From: Galbitalea soli
Lineage (GTDB): Bacteria > Actinomycetota > Actinomycetes > Actinomycetales > Microbacteriaceae
Length of the DNA: 64,000 bases
Direction of reading: 5' to 3'
NCBI RefSeq assembly: GCF_010686725.1
Contig: NZ_JAAGWZ010000003.1
Location: 1 to 64,000, forward strand
Shown piece after piece: positions 20,244 through 28,775 of the stretch. Numbering within the stretch: position 1 is the first letter of the stretch; each line of letters opens with the position of its first letter. Under the pieces are notes generated by a model, which worked only from the letters and a program-made list of their open reading frames with translations, was not told the DNA's origin and made no database searches. A program made the position numbers and the translations under genes.

Positions 20244-20753
20244 CTAGCCGTAGGTATCGCGCGGGCCACGTCCTGGAATCGATCGTGGGCCTCTTTTCCA
20301 CGAGGGGGCACCCGGTCCCTCAAATTTCACCGACTCGATGCCCGCCTCCGGGTACCGCTGAGCGATACTCGTCGTGATCTGACCGCGCATGAGGCGAAGC
20401 TGAGTCGCCCAGGCGGTGGAGTCGCAGCGGATGACCAGCACCCCGTCCTCGATGGCGGTCGGCACCGCGTGCTCTGCCGTCTCCGCTCCGGCGATCTCCG
20501 CCCACGCGGCCACGAGGTCGGCCTTCGCGAGGGAGGAGCTCCACCCCAGCCGGGAGGTGAGGTTGCCCAGCACCTGATCGATGCCGAGCGGATCGCGACC
20601 ATCCCCGAAGGGAACGCTCGCACCCTCCTTCGCCCGTTTGGCGCGCTTGCGGGCATCCGCCGATCGAACTCCCGGCTGGCCGAAGACCGCGCGCAGCCGC
20701 AGATACACCCCGATGTGCTCCGGCACCGCCTCGTCGGGTCGTCCCTCCGTCAT
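20244..20753 (-). CDS. dciA: DciA-type replicative helicase operator (DUF721)
   Basis: 169 residues. The C-terminal DUF721 domain (about 75-155) has LVAAWAEIAGAETAEHAVP, GVLVIRCDSTAWATQLRLM and an end resembling a truncated KH fold; the N terminus is Arg/Lys-rich and probably disordered. DciA loads or stimulates DnaB helicase in bacteria without DnaC. This fits the position between recF and gyrB and the presence of dnaB but no dnaC here. The ATG overlaps the recF stop by four bases. Confidence 0.92.
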   Translation of the reverse strand: MTEGRPDEAVPEHIGVYLRLRAVFGQPGVRSADARKRAKRAKEGASVPFGDGRDPLGIDQVLGNLTSRLGWSSSLAKADLVAAWAEIAGAETAEHAVPTAIEDGVLVIRCDSTAWATQLRLMRGQITTSIAQRYPEAGIESVKFEGPGAPSWKRGPRSIPGRGPRDTYG

Positions 20754-21928
20754 TCCTCACCCTCCTCGAGGATGCGCCCGGCGCGGATCCGCACCACGTG
20801 CCCCGCCAGCGCCGGCGGAACGTCGTCGAATACTGCCGCGGTGATGATGACCTGCTCGTAGTCGGCGACCGCCGCCGCGAGCCGTCCGCGACGGGAGTCG
20901 TCGAGCTCGGCGAACACGTCGTCCAGGATGAGCACCGGATCTCCCGTCGTCGACTCCCGCCGAAGCACCGCGGCCGAGGCGAGCTTGAGCGACAGGGCGA
21001 ATGACCAGGATTCGCCGTGGCTCGCGTAGCCGCGTGCGGGCAGACCATTGAGGGTGAGAACGAGATCGTCGCGGTGCGGACCGACGAGGGTGATCCCACG
21101 CAGCAGCTCATCGCGCCGGCGACGCTCGAGGGCCGATCGGAAGTGGCGTTCCGCGACCTCGGCCGACACGATTCCGCCCGTGTAGCTCTCGGAAGTGGCG
21201 TCGACGTCATCATCGTTATCCACAGATGTGGATAACACGCTCAGACTGTTGGTAAGTGCCGCTGAATGCATCTGTCCGGCGATCGCCGTGTAGGCCGCGT
21301 CGACCTCGGGGAGGAGCTCCGCGACGAGCGCGGTGCGCGCCTCGATGATCTGGGATCCGATGACGACGAGGCGGTCATCCCAGATCTCGAGGGTCGACAG
21401 GCCCGAGCTGCGAACACCGGATACCCGCGCCGACTTGAGAAGGGAGTTGCGCTGTTTGAGCACGCGCTCGTAATCGGCGATGACGCCGCTCAGCCGCGGG
21501 GAACGAAGCACGAGCAACTCATCCAGGAACTTGCGCCGACCCGACGGTTCGCCGCGCACGAGAGCGAGGTCCTCGGGGGCGAACAGCACACTCGAGAAGT
21601 ACCGAGGAAGCTCCCGCGTCTTGATCGCACCCCGATTGATCTGGGCACGATTGGCGGATGACCGATTGATCTGCACCTCGGCAAGGATCGAGCGCTCACC
21701 GTGCTCCAGCCTCGCACGCACGATCGCGGCGCCCTGACCCGCGCGGATCATCGCGTGATCGACCGAGACCCGGTGCGACCCCAGCGTGCTGAGATAGCCC
21801 AGGGCCTCCACCAGATTGGTTTTCCCCTGGCCATTGCTGCCCACGAGAAGGTTGGCCCCCGGGGAGAGGTCGAGCTCGGCAGACTCGTAATTACGAAAGT
21901 CGGCGAGGCTGAGGTGAGTTACGCGCAC
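20750..21928 (-). CDS. recF: DNA replication and repair protein RecF
   Basis: 392 residues, GTG start. Walker A GSNGQGKTN near residue 32, a signature region (GESWSFALSLKLASA) and Walker B (DPVLILDDVFAELD) identify an SMC-like ABC ATPase that loads RecA at ssDNA-dsDNA junctions with RecO and RecR. The coding sequence contains two perfect inverted DnaA boxes at 21216-21235, described separately. The gene directly follows gnd (one base between the gnd stop and this start) and overlaps dciA. Confidence 0.97.
   Translation of the reverse strand: MRVTHLSLADFRNYESAELDLSPGANLLVGSNGQGKTNLVEALGYLSTLGSHRVSVDHAMIRAGQGAAIVRARLEHGERSILAEVQINRSSANRAQINRGAIKTRELPRYFSSVLFAPEDLALVRGEPSGRRKFLDELLVLRSPRLSGVIADYERVLKQRNSLLKSARVSGVRSSGLSTLEIWDDRLVVIGSQIIEARTALVAELLPEVDAAYTAIAGQMHSAALTNSLSVLSTSVDNDDDVDATSESYTGGIVSAEVAERHFRSALERRRRDELLRGITLVGPHRDDLVLTLNGLPARGYASHGESWSFALSLKLASAAVLRRESTTGDPVLILDDVFAELDDSRRGRLAAAVADYEQVIITAAVFDDVPPALAGHVVRIRAGRILEEGEE
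21216..21235. promoter_or_regulatory. Inverted pair of perfect DnaA boxes inside recF
   Basis: TTATCCACA (21216-21224) and TGTGGATAA (21227-21235) are separated by GA, forming a near-perfect palindrome in the part of recF that encodes a variable Ser/Thr/Asp-rich loop (LSTSVDNDDDVD). Two perfect 9-mers two bases apart are unlikely by chance. Confidence 0.6.
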
Positions 21929-21929
21929 A

Positions 21930-22814
21930 TCAGATCTTGCGAACCGCGTGCCCGCCGAACTGCTTGCGAAGGGCGGCCACCGCCTTCATCGACGGTGAAT
22001 CCTCCTGCCGCGAGACGAATCGGGCGAAGATCGAAGCGCTGATCGTCGGAACGGGGACCGCGTTGTTGAGGGCCTCCTCGACAGTCCATCGACCCTCGCC
22101 GGAGTCCTCGACGTATCCCTCGATGTCTTCGAACTTGGGATCCTCTTCGAGCGCCTTCACGAGAAGCTCGAGAAGCCAGGAACGGACGACCGTTCCGCGC
22201 TCCCAGGCCTTGAAGGTTCCCGTGACGTTCTTGATGAGATCACCACGCGCACTCATGAGCTCGTAGCCCTCGGCCCACGCCTGCATGATCGCGTACTCGA
22301 TGCCGTTGTGCACCATCTTGGCGTAGTGGCCCGCGCCGACCTCGCCAGCGTGCACCCAGCCTTCTTCGCGCGGCCCCTCGGGGCGGAGGGCGTCGAACAC
22401 CGGCATCGCGCGCTCGACGTCGGCCGTGTCGCCGCCGCACATGAGACCGTATCCGTTCTCGAGACCCCAGACGCCTCCGGAGACACCGCAGTCCATGAAC
22501 CGGATGTCCTTCTCAGCGAGTTGCGCCGCGTGCTTGAAATCCTCACTGAACCGCGAGTTTCCCCCGTCGATCACAAGATCGCCGGGCTCCAGCACCGTCG
22601 AGAGCTGGGTGATCACGTCATCCGTGATCTTCCCCGACGGAACCATGACCCAGACGAGTCGCGGGGTGGGGAGCGCCTCGGCGAGAGCGGCGAGCGTCGG
22701 GACATCGGTCACGGCCGGGTTCGGGTCGTAGCCGGTCACGTCGATCCCGCCCTTACGGAGCCGGTCGCGCATGTTGTTGCCCATCTTGCCGAGACCGATG
22801 AGACCAATGTGCAT
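21930..22814 (-). CDS. gnd: 6-phosphogluconate dehydrogenase, decarboxylating (short form)
   Basis: 294 residues, the short GntZ/YqeC-type rather than the ~470-residue form. The Rossmann motif GLIGLGKMGNNM opens the protein; IDGGNSRFSEDF and CGVSGGVWGLENGYGLMCGG match the substrate site, and the lysine in HYAKMVHNGIEYAIMQ is the expected catalytic lysine. It oxidises 6-phosphogluconate to ribulose-5-phosphate, CO2 and NAD(P)H. The dnaN-gnd-recF order is common in actinobacteria, and the gene starts 15 bases after dnaN. Confidence 0.95.
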   Translation of the reverse strand: MHIGLIGLGKMGNNMRDRLRKGGIDVTGYDPNPAVTDVPTLAALAEALPTPRLVWVMVPSGKITDDVITQLSTVLEPGDLVIDGGNSRFSEDFKHAAQLAEKDIRFMDCGVSGGVWGLENGYGLMCGGDTADVERAMPVFDALRPEGPREEGWVHAGEVGAGHYAKMVHNGIEYAIMQAWAEGYELMSARGDLIKNVTGTFKAWERGTVVRSWLLELLVKALEEDPKFEDIEGYVEDSGEGRWTVEEALNNAVPVPTISASIFARFVSRQEDSPSMKAVAALRKQFGGHAVRKI

Positions 22815-22829
22815 GAGATTCCCTTGTGA

Positions 22830-23975
22830 CTAGCGCAGCAGCAGATTGGGCTGCAGCAGATACTTGTAGTTGTCGGCGCCCGCCTGGTCTTTCGACGACT
22901 GGCTGGTGATGAGCACCGGACCCGGCTTGTTGGGGTTGTCGGTCTTCGTGAACGAAATCCTGACGAATTCCGAGTGGACGGCACCGAGCCCGTCGAGCAG
23001 GAACTGCGGCTTGAGAGAGACCACCGTGTCTCCGCCGGTAAGGAAGGCGTCGATCGTCTCGGAGGCCTGGGCCTGCTCCGATCCGATCGCCTCGAGAGTG
23101 AGTCCATCGATCGAGAAGGTGAATCGGAGCGCCGCTTCGCGCTCGAGGACGAGCGATACGCGCCGCGTGGCCTCGATCAGCTCCGCCGTGTTCATGACTG
23201 CGTAGTTATCCACAGACTCGGGGAAAAGTCGCTTCACCGGGGGAAAGTTGCCCTTGATGAGGAGTGACGTCACCGTGCGCTTGTCGGCGTGGAACGCGAT
23301 CAACTCGCGGTCATCCGTGCTCGTGATGGAGACCCCGATGGTTCCGCTGTGACCGAAGGTCTTGCCGATCTCGGTGAGGGTGCGCGCGGGGACGAGCGCG
23401 GTCACCGTGTCTGTCACGGAATCGCCGGCATCCCACTCGATCTCTCGGATGGCGACGCGATAGCGGTCCGTCGCCACAAGCGACAGGCTCGATTTGGTGA
23501 CTTCGAGCTGAACGCCGGTGATGACGGGAGTGACATCGTCACGGGACGCGGCGACGGCGACCTGAGCGACGGCGCTGGCGAACGCCTCCGCCGGGAGGGA
23601 TCCGGAGTTGCCGGTCACCTGAGGCAATGTGGGGTATTCCTCCACCGGCATGCTCAGCAGGGTGAAGTGCGCCGTACCGCAGGCCACCGTGATGCGGGAG
23701 TCCTCGGTGCTGAATCGCACCGGGGCGTTGGGAAGCCGGCTCGCGATATCGGCCAGGAGACGGCCGGAGACGAGAATGCGTCCCGGCTCCTCGATGTCGG
23801 CGGCGATCTCCGTCTGCGCGGAGACCTCGTAGTCGAACGACGACAGGGCGAGGCCGCCCGCGGTGGTTTCCAGCAGCACACCACTGAGGATGGGCAGGGT
23901 CGTCCGCTGCGGAAGCAGCTTGACAGCGAAGGACACTGCCTCGCTGAAGACGTCTCTGTTGACCTGGAATTTCAC
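22830..23975 (-). CDS. dnaN: DNA polymerase III beta sliding clamp
   Basis: 381 residues, GTG start giving MKFQVNRDVFSEAVSFAVKL with AAGGGG upstream. Three topologically equal domains form the ring clamp that tethers the polymerase. Family landmarks seen include LPILSGVLLET, GRLLADIASRLP, EEYPTLP and GNFPPVKRLFPES; the C terminus ends LLQPNLLLR. A perfect DnaA box (TTATCCACA, 23206-23214) lies within the coding sequence at the Asp-Asn of PESVDNYAVM. Confidence 0.97.
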   Translation of the reverse strand: MKFQVNRDVFSEAVSFAVKLLPQRTTLPILSGVLLETTAGGLALSSFDYEVSAQTEIAADIEEPGRILVSGRLLADIASRLPNAPVRFSTEDSRITVACGTAHFTLLSMPVEEYPTLPQVTGNSGSLPAEAFASAVAQVAVAASRDDVTPVITGVQLEVTKSSLSLVATDRYRVAIREIEWDAGDSVTDTVTALVPARTLTEIGKTFGHSGTIGVSITSTDDRELIAFHADKRTVTSLLIKGNFPPVKRLFPESVDNYAVMNTAELIEATRRVSLVLEREAALRFTFSIDGLTLEAIGSEQAQASETIDAFLTGGDTVVSLKPQFLLDGLGAVHSEFVRISFTKTDNPNKPGPVLITSQSSKDQAGADNYKYLLQPNLLLR

Positions 23976-24335
23976 GGGTTCACCCCTTCGCGCCGCTGTC
24001 TGTCGTACGGCGGATTAATACTGGCACAGGCTCACAGAACCGCAGTCCCAAGGTTGTCAGAGGTGAATTCTTTAAAGATCAAAGAGATAAGACTCATAAC
24101 CGTTGTGGAAACTGTGAGTAACTCGTCCGATCGCAGAATACGACTGGAAACTACAACTGTGTCACTTGTGAGCGGCATGGGGACGTTAATGTGCACGGAT
24201 TCGATCCACGGTGGCCCGGCCCGTGCTGTTTCCACATGACTGGATTAATCATCAACAGCCGACCTCGGCGAGTCCCGCAAGTTGTCCACAGGTTATGCAC
24301 ACTGTGTGAAAGACCCCGTTTGGGGGGCATTTCGG
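23976..24335. other. oriC: Probable chromosomal replication origin oriC (dnaA-dnaN spacer)
   Basis: The 360-bp gap between dnaA and dnaN has no gene. It has a perfect box TTGTCCACA (24282-24290) and TTATGCACA (24293-24301) exactly 11 bp apart. Weaker candidates are GTTTCCACA at 24228-24236 and, inverted, at 24104-24112, and TTACTCACA inverted at 24113-24121. An AT-rich stretch at about 24064-24100 (AATTCTTTAAAGATCAAAGA) is a candidate unwinding element. The location between dnaA and dnaN and the box type match actinobacterial origins. Confidence 0.8.
24312..24328 (-). terminator. Terminator-like hairpin after dnaA
   Basis: On the transcribed strand CCCC, a short AAAC loop and GGGG are followed by TCTTTC, just past the dnaA stop. 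A weak but well-placed terminator. Confidence 0.45.
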
Positions 24336-25757
24336 TCAGATCTTGCCGTATCGGTGGTTCTGCTTGATCCTGCTGGTGAGCTCGGTCACCTGGTTGTAGA
24401 TCGACCGTCGCTCCTTCATGAGCTCCGTGATCTTCTTGTTCGCGTACATCACGGTCGTGTGGTCGCGGTTGCCGAAGAGCTGCCCGATCTTGGGCAGAGA
24501 CAGGTTCGTCATCTCCCGGCAGAGGTACATCGCGATCTGGCGAGCCGTCGCGACCGCCTGTGAACGGGAAGACCCGTACAGGTCATCCACGGTCAGTTTG
24601 AAGTAGTCGGCCGTGTGGTTGATGATCTCGACCGGCGCGATGACGTTGTCTTCGTCGAGGGTGATGAGATCCTTCAAAACCGTCTGCACGAGCGCCATGT
24701 CGACGGGCGTGCGATTGAGATTCGCAAAGGCGGTGACGCGGATGAGCGTTCCCTCGAGCTCGCGGATGTTGGAGGAGACCTTCGACGCCATGTATTCGAG
24801 GATGTCGTTGCCGACCTGCAGCTTCTCGTTCTGCGCCTTCTTACGGAGGATCGCGATGCGCGTCTCGAGGTCGGGCGCCTGCACGTCGGTGATGAGGCCC
24901 CACTCGAAGCGGCTGCGCATGCGGTCTTCGAAGCCGGTGAGGTGCTTCGGCGGGAGGTCGCTCGTGATGACCACCTGCTTGTTGTGGTCGTGCAAGGTGT
25001 TGAAGGTGTGGAAGAACGCTTCCTGCGTGCTGTCTTTGCCTTGGAGGAACTGGATGTCGTCGATGAGCAGGATGTCGATCTCGCGATAGCGCGACTGGAA
25101 CACCGATGCTCGGTTGTTGGCGATCGAGTTGATGAAGTCGTTGGTGAATTCCTCGGAACTCACGTACCGCACGCGGATCCCCGGGTAGAGGCTCTGGGCG
25201 TAGTGGCCGATTGCGTGCAGGAGGTGGGTCTTACCCAGACCGGATTCCCCGTAGATGAAGAGCGGGTTGTACGCCTTGGCCGGCGCTTCGGCGACCGCGA
25301 CTGCCGCCGCATGCGCGAACCGGTTGGAGGCGCCGATCACGAAGTTGTCGAAGCTGTACTTGGGGTTGAGCCTGCTGTCGGAGCGGCGATTCGCGGAGGG
25401 CTGGTCGAGGGTCGCCGAGACGATCGTGGTCTCGATGTACGGCTGCTCCTCGGTGCCGCCCTGACTCTCGAGCGCGTCGGGCTGGATCTCGGGATTGACC
25501 ACGATCGCGAAAGTCGAGACCGCCGCGGAATCCTCGAGGGTCGCGATCGCGTTCAGGAGGGGCAGCCGGATGCGCTGCTCGAGCATGCCGCGCGTGAGCT
25601 CGTTCGGCACCTCGAGGTAGAGGGTGCCGGCCATGACGCCTTTGGGCTCGACGAGATTGAGGAAACCGTGCAGCTGGGGGGTGATCCGATCATCCATCGT
25701 CAATTGCGAGAGGACGGTCGACCAGATGTCCCTCGTTGAGTCCGGTGCCTCAGCCAT
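24336..25757 (-). CDS. dnaA: Chromosomal replication initiator protein DnaA
   Basis: 473 residues. N-terminal domain I (about 1-90) and a short linker are followed by the AAA+ domain with Walker A GESGLGKTHLLHA, Walker B ILLIDDIQFLQGKD and sensor regions. The DNA-binding domain IV has the DnaA signature GNRDHTTVMYANKKI. It binds DnaA boxes, melts oriC and recruits DnaB with DciA. The linker domain is short compared with Streptomyces. The upstream spacer contains two perfect DnaA boxes, which suggests autoregulation. Confidence 0.98.
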   Translation of the reverse strand: MAEAPDSTRDIWSTVLSQLTMDDRITPQLHGFLNLVEPKGVMAGTLYLEVPNELTRGMLEQRIRLPLLNAIATLEDSAAVSTFAIVVNPEIQPDALESQGGTEEQPYIETTIVSATLDQPSANRRSDSRLNPKYSFDNFVIGASNRFAHAAAVAVAEAPAKAYNPLFIYGESGLGKTHLLHAIGHYAQSLYPGIRVRYVSSEEFTNDFINSIANNRASVFQSRYREIDILLIDDIQFLQGKDSTQEAFFHTFNTLHDHNKQVVITSDLPPKHLTGFEDRMRSRFEWGLITDVQAPDLETRIAILRKKAQNEKLQVGNDILEYMASKVSSNIRELEGTLIRVTAFANLNRTPVDMALVQTVLKDLITLDEDNVIAPVEIINHTADYFKLTVDDLYGSSRSQAVATARQIAMYLCREMTNLSLPKIGQLFGNRDHTTVMYANKKITELMKERRSIYNQVTELTSRIKQNHRYGKI

Positions 25758-26042
25758 TGGTCCAATCTCTCTGCATGCAGTTACTCACAGGTTTATGCAC
25801 CACTGTTACTGACTGCTGAATGTCGGGGAAGCCTGTCCTGTACTCGCAGAACGACTGCCATTCACCTTAGTTGTCCACAGGGTGTCGTTACCAACTAGAA
25901 AATCTCTGGTGTGGATAATGGCCTCTTTGGGCATTTAGTTTGACCAGAGTCGCTGAACGCCGTATTTTTAACCAGTTGACTTCTGGCCATCTGGCCACCT
26001 ACTTCTTTCCGGCCTTCGAAGCTGGGCTTTGGAGATACCACT
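25758..26042. promoter_or_regulatory. Divergent dnaA / rpmH control region with DnaA boxes
   Basis: No gene in these 285 bases. Perfect boxes are TTGTCCACA (25871-25879) and TGTGGATAA (25910-25918, inverted). TTACTCACA (25781-25789) and TTATGCACC (25793-25801) are near-boxes about 12 bp apart, echoing the arrangement in the dnaA-dnaN gap. The right half holds the rpmH promoter. DnaA autoregulation, and possibly a bipartite origin, fit this layout. Confidence 0.65.
25940..25968 (+). promoter_or_regulatory. Promoter of the rpmH-rnpA operon
   Basis: -35 TTGACC (25940-25945), 17-bp spacer, -10 TATTTT (25963-25968). A second weaker pair starts at TTGACT 25976. The untranslated leader would be about 65-70 nt. 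Confidence 0.6.
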
Positions 26043-26180
26043 ATGAGCAAGCGAACCTTCCAGCCGAACAACCGCCGTCGCGCCAAGGTGCACGGCTTCC
26101 GTCTTCGCATGCGCACCCGCGCCGGCCGCGCCATCCTGGCTGCCCGTCGTCGCAAGGGCCGCACCGAACTCTCCGCGTAG
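26043..26180 (+). CDS. rpmH: 50S ribosomal protein L34
   Basis: 45 residues: [20 protein letters not shown], then [20 protein letters not shown] and TELSA. It matches L34 along its length, including the [18 protein letters not shown] and [13 protein letters not shown] motifs. TTTGGAGATACC before the ATG supplies the Shine-Dalgarno. First gene of the conserved rpmH-rnpA-yidD-yidC-jag operon facing away from dnaA. Confidence 0.98.
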   Translation: MSKRTFQPNNRRRAKVHGFRLRMRTRAGRAILAARRRKGRTELSA

Positions 26181-26190
26181 TCGTTCACCC

Positions 26191-26532
26191 TTGCTCGCCA
26201 AGGTGAACCGGATCGCTCGGGCCGAGGACTTCAGGTCAACGGTTCGCCGCGGTCGGCGCGCCGGTCTGGAGCATGCCGTGGTGTACGTCGCTGAACGAGG
26301 CGACTCGTCGCCCACCCGTTTCGGTTTCATCGTGTCGAAGGCTGTGGGCAATTCCGTGGTTCGCCACCGGATGGCCCGTCGACTGCGGGCGGTCGGCCAC
26401 GAGCTCCTCCCGTCCTACCCCACCGGGCGGGATGTCATCGTGCGGGCCTTGCCAGGTTCCCCCGAGGTTTCCTGGTCTATCCTCCATGGTGAGATTTCAG
26501 ACGGTCTTGAGCGGAGCACGGGCAAGCGATGA
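26191..26532 (+). CDS. rnpA: Ribonuclease P protein component
   Basis: 113 residues from TTG 26191, ten bases after rpmH. The RNase P protein signature is present as RFGFIVSKAVGNSVVRHRMARRLR, with the RNR-like basic helix that contacts the catalytic RNA. With RnpB RNA it removes 5' leaders from pre-tRNAs. The TTG start fits the usual N terminus (LAKVNRIARAEDFRSTVRRG). It overlaps yidD by four bases. Confidence 0.95.
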   Translation: MLAKVNRIARAEDFRSTVRRGRRAGLEHAVVYVAERGDSSPTRFGFIVSKAVGNSVVRHRMARRLRAVGHELLPSYPTGRDVIVRALPGSPEVSWSILHGEISDGLERSTGKR

Positions 26533-26840
26533 AGCGCATCGGCACGTTCCTTCTCCTCCTCCCCCGCAACATCTGCGTCGTGATTCTCCGCATCTATCGC
26601 GCGGTGATTTCTCCCCTGTATGGCGACGTCTGCCGCTACTACCCCTCCTGCTCCCACTACACCTTGCACGCCATCCAACAGCACGGTGTGATTCGTGGAG
26701 TATTCCTCGGCACCTTGCGGATCGCCCGCTGCCATCCCTGGGCGGCCGGCGGCGTGGATGATGTGCCCCAGCCCGCGCGTGCGCGCTACACCACCACGCG
26801 ATTCGGATTTGTCATTGCAAACGGCCACGGAAAGGGCTGA
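26529..26840 (+). CDS. yidD: Membrane protein insertion efficiency factor YidD
   Basis: 103 residues. An amphipathic/hydrophobic N terminus (FLLLLPRNICVVILRIYRAV) is followed by the family core ISPLYGDVCRYYPSCSHYTL and GTLRIARCHPW with conserved cysteines, then GGVDDVP. It helps YidC-dependent membrane insertion at the inner face of the membrane. The tail (about 85-103) is longer than minimal family members. ATG overlaps the rnpA stop. Confidence 0.94.
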   Translation: MKRIGTFLLLLPRNICVVILRIYRAVISPLYGDVCRYYPSCSHYTLHAIQQHGVIRGVFLGTLRIARCHPWAAGGVDDVPQPARARYTTTRFGFVIANGHGKG

Positions 26841-26850
26841 CCCGTAACTC

Positions 26851-27843
26851 ATGGATATCAATGCACTGATTGCCGGAATCGGCAATCTCCTGTGGCCGCT
26901 CAAGTGGCTGATCGAGGCGATCCTCGTCACCTTCCACACCGGTCTCACCTTCCTCGGCATGGATCCGGCGGCGGGTCTGACCTGGGTGCTCTCCATCGTC
27001 GGCCTCGTACTCGTTGTACGTGCCGCCCTCATTCCGATCTTCGTGAGACAGATCAAGAGTCAGCGCCGAATGCTCGAGGTGGCGCCGCAGATCAAGAAGA
27101 TCCAGGACAAGTACAAGGGTAAGAAAGACCAGTACTCCCGTGAGGCGATGTCGCGCGAGACGATGGAGCTCTACAAGCGGACGGGAACCAACCCGCTGAG
27201 CTCGTGCCTCCCGCTGCTGATCCAGATGCCGATCTTCTTCTCACTGTTCTCGACCCTCAATGGTGCGCAGACCGGTCACGCGGGTGTCGGCCTCCTGAAC
27301 AAGGCGCTCTCGACAGAGTTCGGTCAGTCGAGCCTGTTCAACATCGCTCCCCTGCACGAATCCATCACGACGGCCAATGGCAACGGAGTGGTGATCGCCA
27401 TCGCGATCACCATGGTCGTCTTGATGACGGCATCGCAGTTCATCACGCAGCTGCAGATCATGTCGAAGAACCAGTCGCCCGAGATGAAGGCGAGCCCGAC
27501 CTACAGGCAGCAGCGCATCATGCTGTACATCCTCCCCTTCGTGTTCCTCTTCTCGGGCATCAACTTCCCGCTCGGCGTGATGTTCTACTGGCTGACCACC
27601 AACATCTGGACGATGGTGCAGCAGTTCATCGTGATCAGGAACATGCCGACGCCCGGCTCTGAAGCCGCCCTCGCGAGAGAGGCACGTCTGGATCGCAAGC
27701 GCCAGCGACGCAATCTCGGCGCACCTGCAACCGAGACGGCCGGCGGCAGCTTCGCTATCGTCGAGGACGTCAAACCCGTATCAACCCAGCGCCAGCAGCC
27801 GGTCGGCAAGACCCGCGCCAAGAAGAGTGGAACCAAGAAGTGA
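26851..27843 (+). CDS. yidC: Membrane protein insertase YidC
   Basis: 330 residues of the Gram-positive YidC1 type. Hydrophobic segments lie at about 13-32, 41-60, 115-135, 180-200 and 225-255, with the cytoplasmic hairpin rich in charged residues (KKIQDKYKGKKDQYSREAMS) between the second and third. The arginine expected in the hydrophilic groove is in RAALIPIFVRQIKSQ. It inserts and folds membrane proteins with or without SecYEG. The C-terminal tail is basic (QPVGKTRAKKSGTKK) as expected for ribosome contact. Overlaps jag by four bases. Confidence 0.96.
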   Translation: MDINALIAGIGNLLWPLKWLIEAILVTFHTGLTFLGMDPAAGLTWVLSIVGLVLVVRAALIPIFVRQIKSQRRMLEVAPQIKKIQDKYKGKKDQYSREAMSRETMELYKRTGTNPLSSCLPLLIQMPIFFSLFSTLNGAQTGHAGVGLLNKALSTEFGQSSLFNIAPLHESITTANGNGVVIAIAITMVVLMTASQFITQLQIMSKNQSPEMKASPTYRQQRIMLYILPFVFLFSGINFPLGVMFYWLTTNIWTMVQQFIVIRNMPTPGSEAALAREARLDRKRQRRNLGAPATETAGGSFAIVEDVKPVSTQRQQPVGKTRAKKSGTKK

Positions 27844-28385
27844 GTGATGTGACCGAGACCACCGAGTTCGACCCGACGGCCACTGCGACCGAGGCCGATG
27901 CCGGTGACGAGACCGCTCTCACCCCTTCGCAGCTCGAAGAGGAAGGCGACATCGCGGCCGACTACATCGAGGAGCTGCTCGACATCGCGGATCTTGACGG
28001 GGACATCGATATCGATGCGCGCGGTGGTCGGGCGTACCTCTCTGTCAACGCGAGCGAGGGCAGCAGCAATCTTCGTGTGCTTTCCAAGCCCGATACCGTC
28101 AATGCCTTGCAGGAATTGACCAGGATCGCGGTGCAGACCAAGACCGGTTCGTTCTCGCGCCTCATTCTGGATGTCGGCGGATCGCGCGACGCTCGCGCGT
28201 CGGAGCTTGCGGTGCTGGTCGACAAGGCGATTGCGCGCATCGAGGAGGGTGCCGACTCGGCAGCCCTTCCACCGATGTCGTCGTACGAACGCAAGCTGAT
28301 CCACGACATCGCGAGCGAGCGCGGATACTCCTCGGAATCCGAGGGTGAAGGTCGCGACCGACACAATGTGATCACCCGGGCGTAA
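27840..28385 (+). CDS. jag: Jag / KhpB-like R3H-domain RNA-binding protein
   Basis: 181 residues, GTG start overlapping the yidC stop. An acidic N terminus (about 1-50) leads to a KH-like domain (GGRAYLSVNASEGSSNLRVL, NALQELTRIAVQTKTG) and a C-terminal R3H domain (LPPMSSYERKLIHDI, then SESEGEGRDRHNVI). It is the SpoIIIJ-associated protein of the yidC operon, an RNA-binding regulator of cell-wall and division genes in other Gram-positives. The canonical N-terminal Jag_N module is replaced by the acidic tail. Confidence 0.93.
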   Translation: MSDVTETTEFDPTATATEADAGDETALTPSQLEEEGDIAADYIEELLDIADLDGDIDIDARGGRAYLSVNASEGSSNLRVLSKPDTVNALQELTRIAVQTKTGSFSRLILDVGGSRDARASELAVLVDKAIARIEEGADSAALPPMSSYERKLIHDIASERGYSSESEGEGRDRHNVITRA

Positions 28386-28398
28386 CCAGGGGTGTGAC

Positions 28399-28442
28399 AG
28401 AGCGGGAGTTTCCGGGCAGCCGGGAGCTCCCGCTCTGTGTTT
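28399..28442 (+). terminator. Terminator of the rpmH-jag operon
   Basis: Perfect 10-bp arms AGAGCGGGAG (28399-28408) and CTCCCGCTCT (28427-28436), with an 18-base loop and GTGTTT after the stem. It sits 14 bases after the jag stop and its tail runs into the first parS. Confidence 0.7.
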
Positions 28443-28453
28443 CACGTGGAACA
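28438..28453. promoter_or_regulatory. parS site 1 (15 of 16 bases)
   Basis: TGTTTCACGTGGAACA differs from the consensus TGTTTCACGTGAAACA at one position. ParB, encoded at 31718, should nucleate here. Confidence 0.85.
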
Positions 28454-28775
28454 TCACTGTGTCGATCAGGCGACACTGTTGAGGGGTGGTCATTGCGTCG
28501 GTGGATCGGGAGCGCGATGGGTCAGCCCGCGTGCAACTCTCTCCGACCCTCGAAGACGTCGATGGCGCGGGGAAGGTCGACGGCCGTGAGGCTGTCGTCC
28601 ACAGGTGGGTGGTCTGGCGTGTCGTGATTGCGACTCAATGTAGCGTTAGCGTGGCTGATCCCCGTACCGCGAGCGATCGATCGAGGAGGGCGCAGGTGGT
28701 CGGTGGCGTCTCGCGTCGCTGACGGCATGTGCGGAACGCATCATTGAAACACGGTGCGCATGCGGTCGCGACCTT

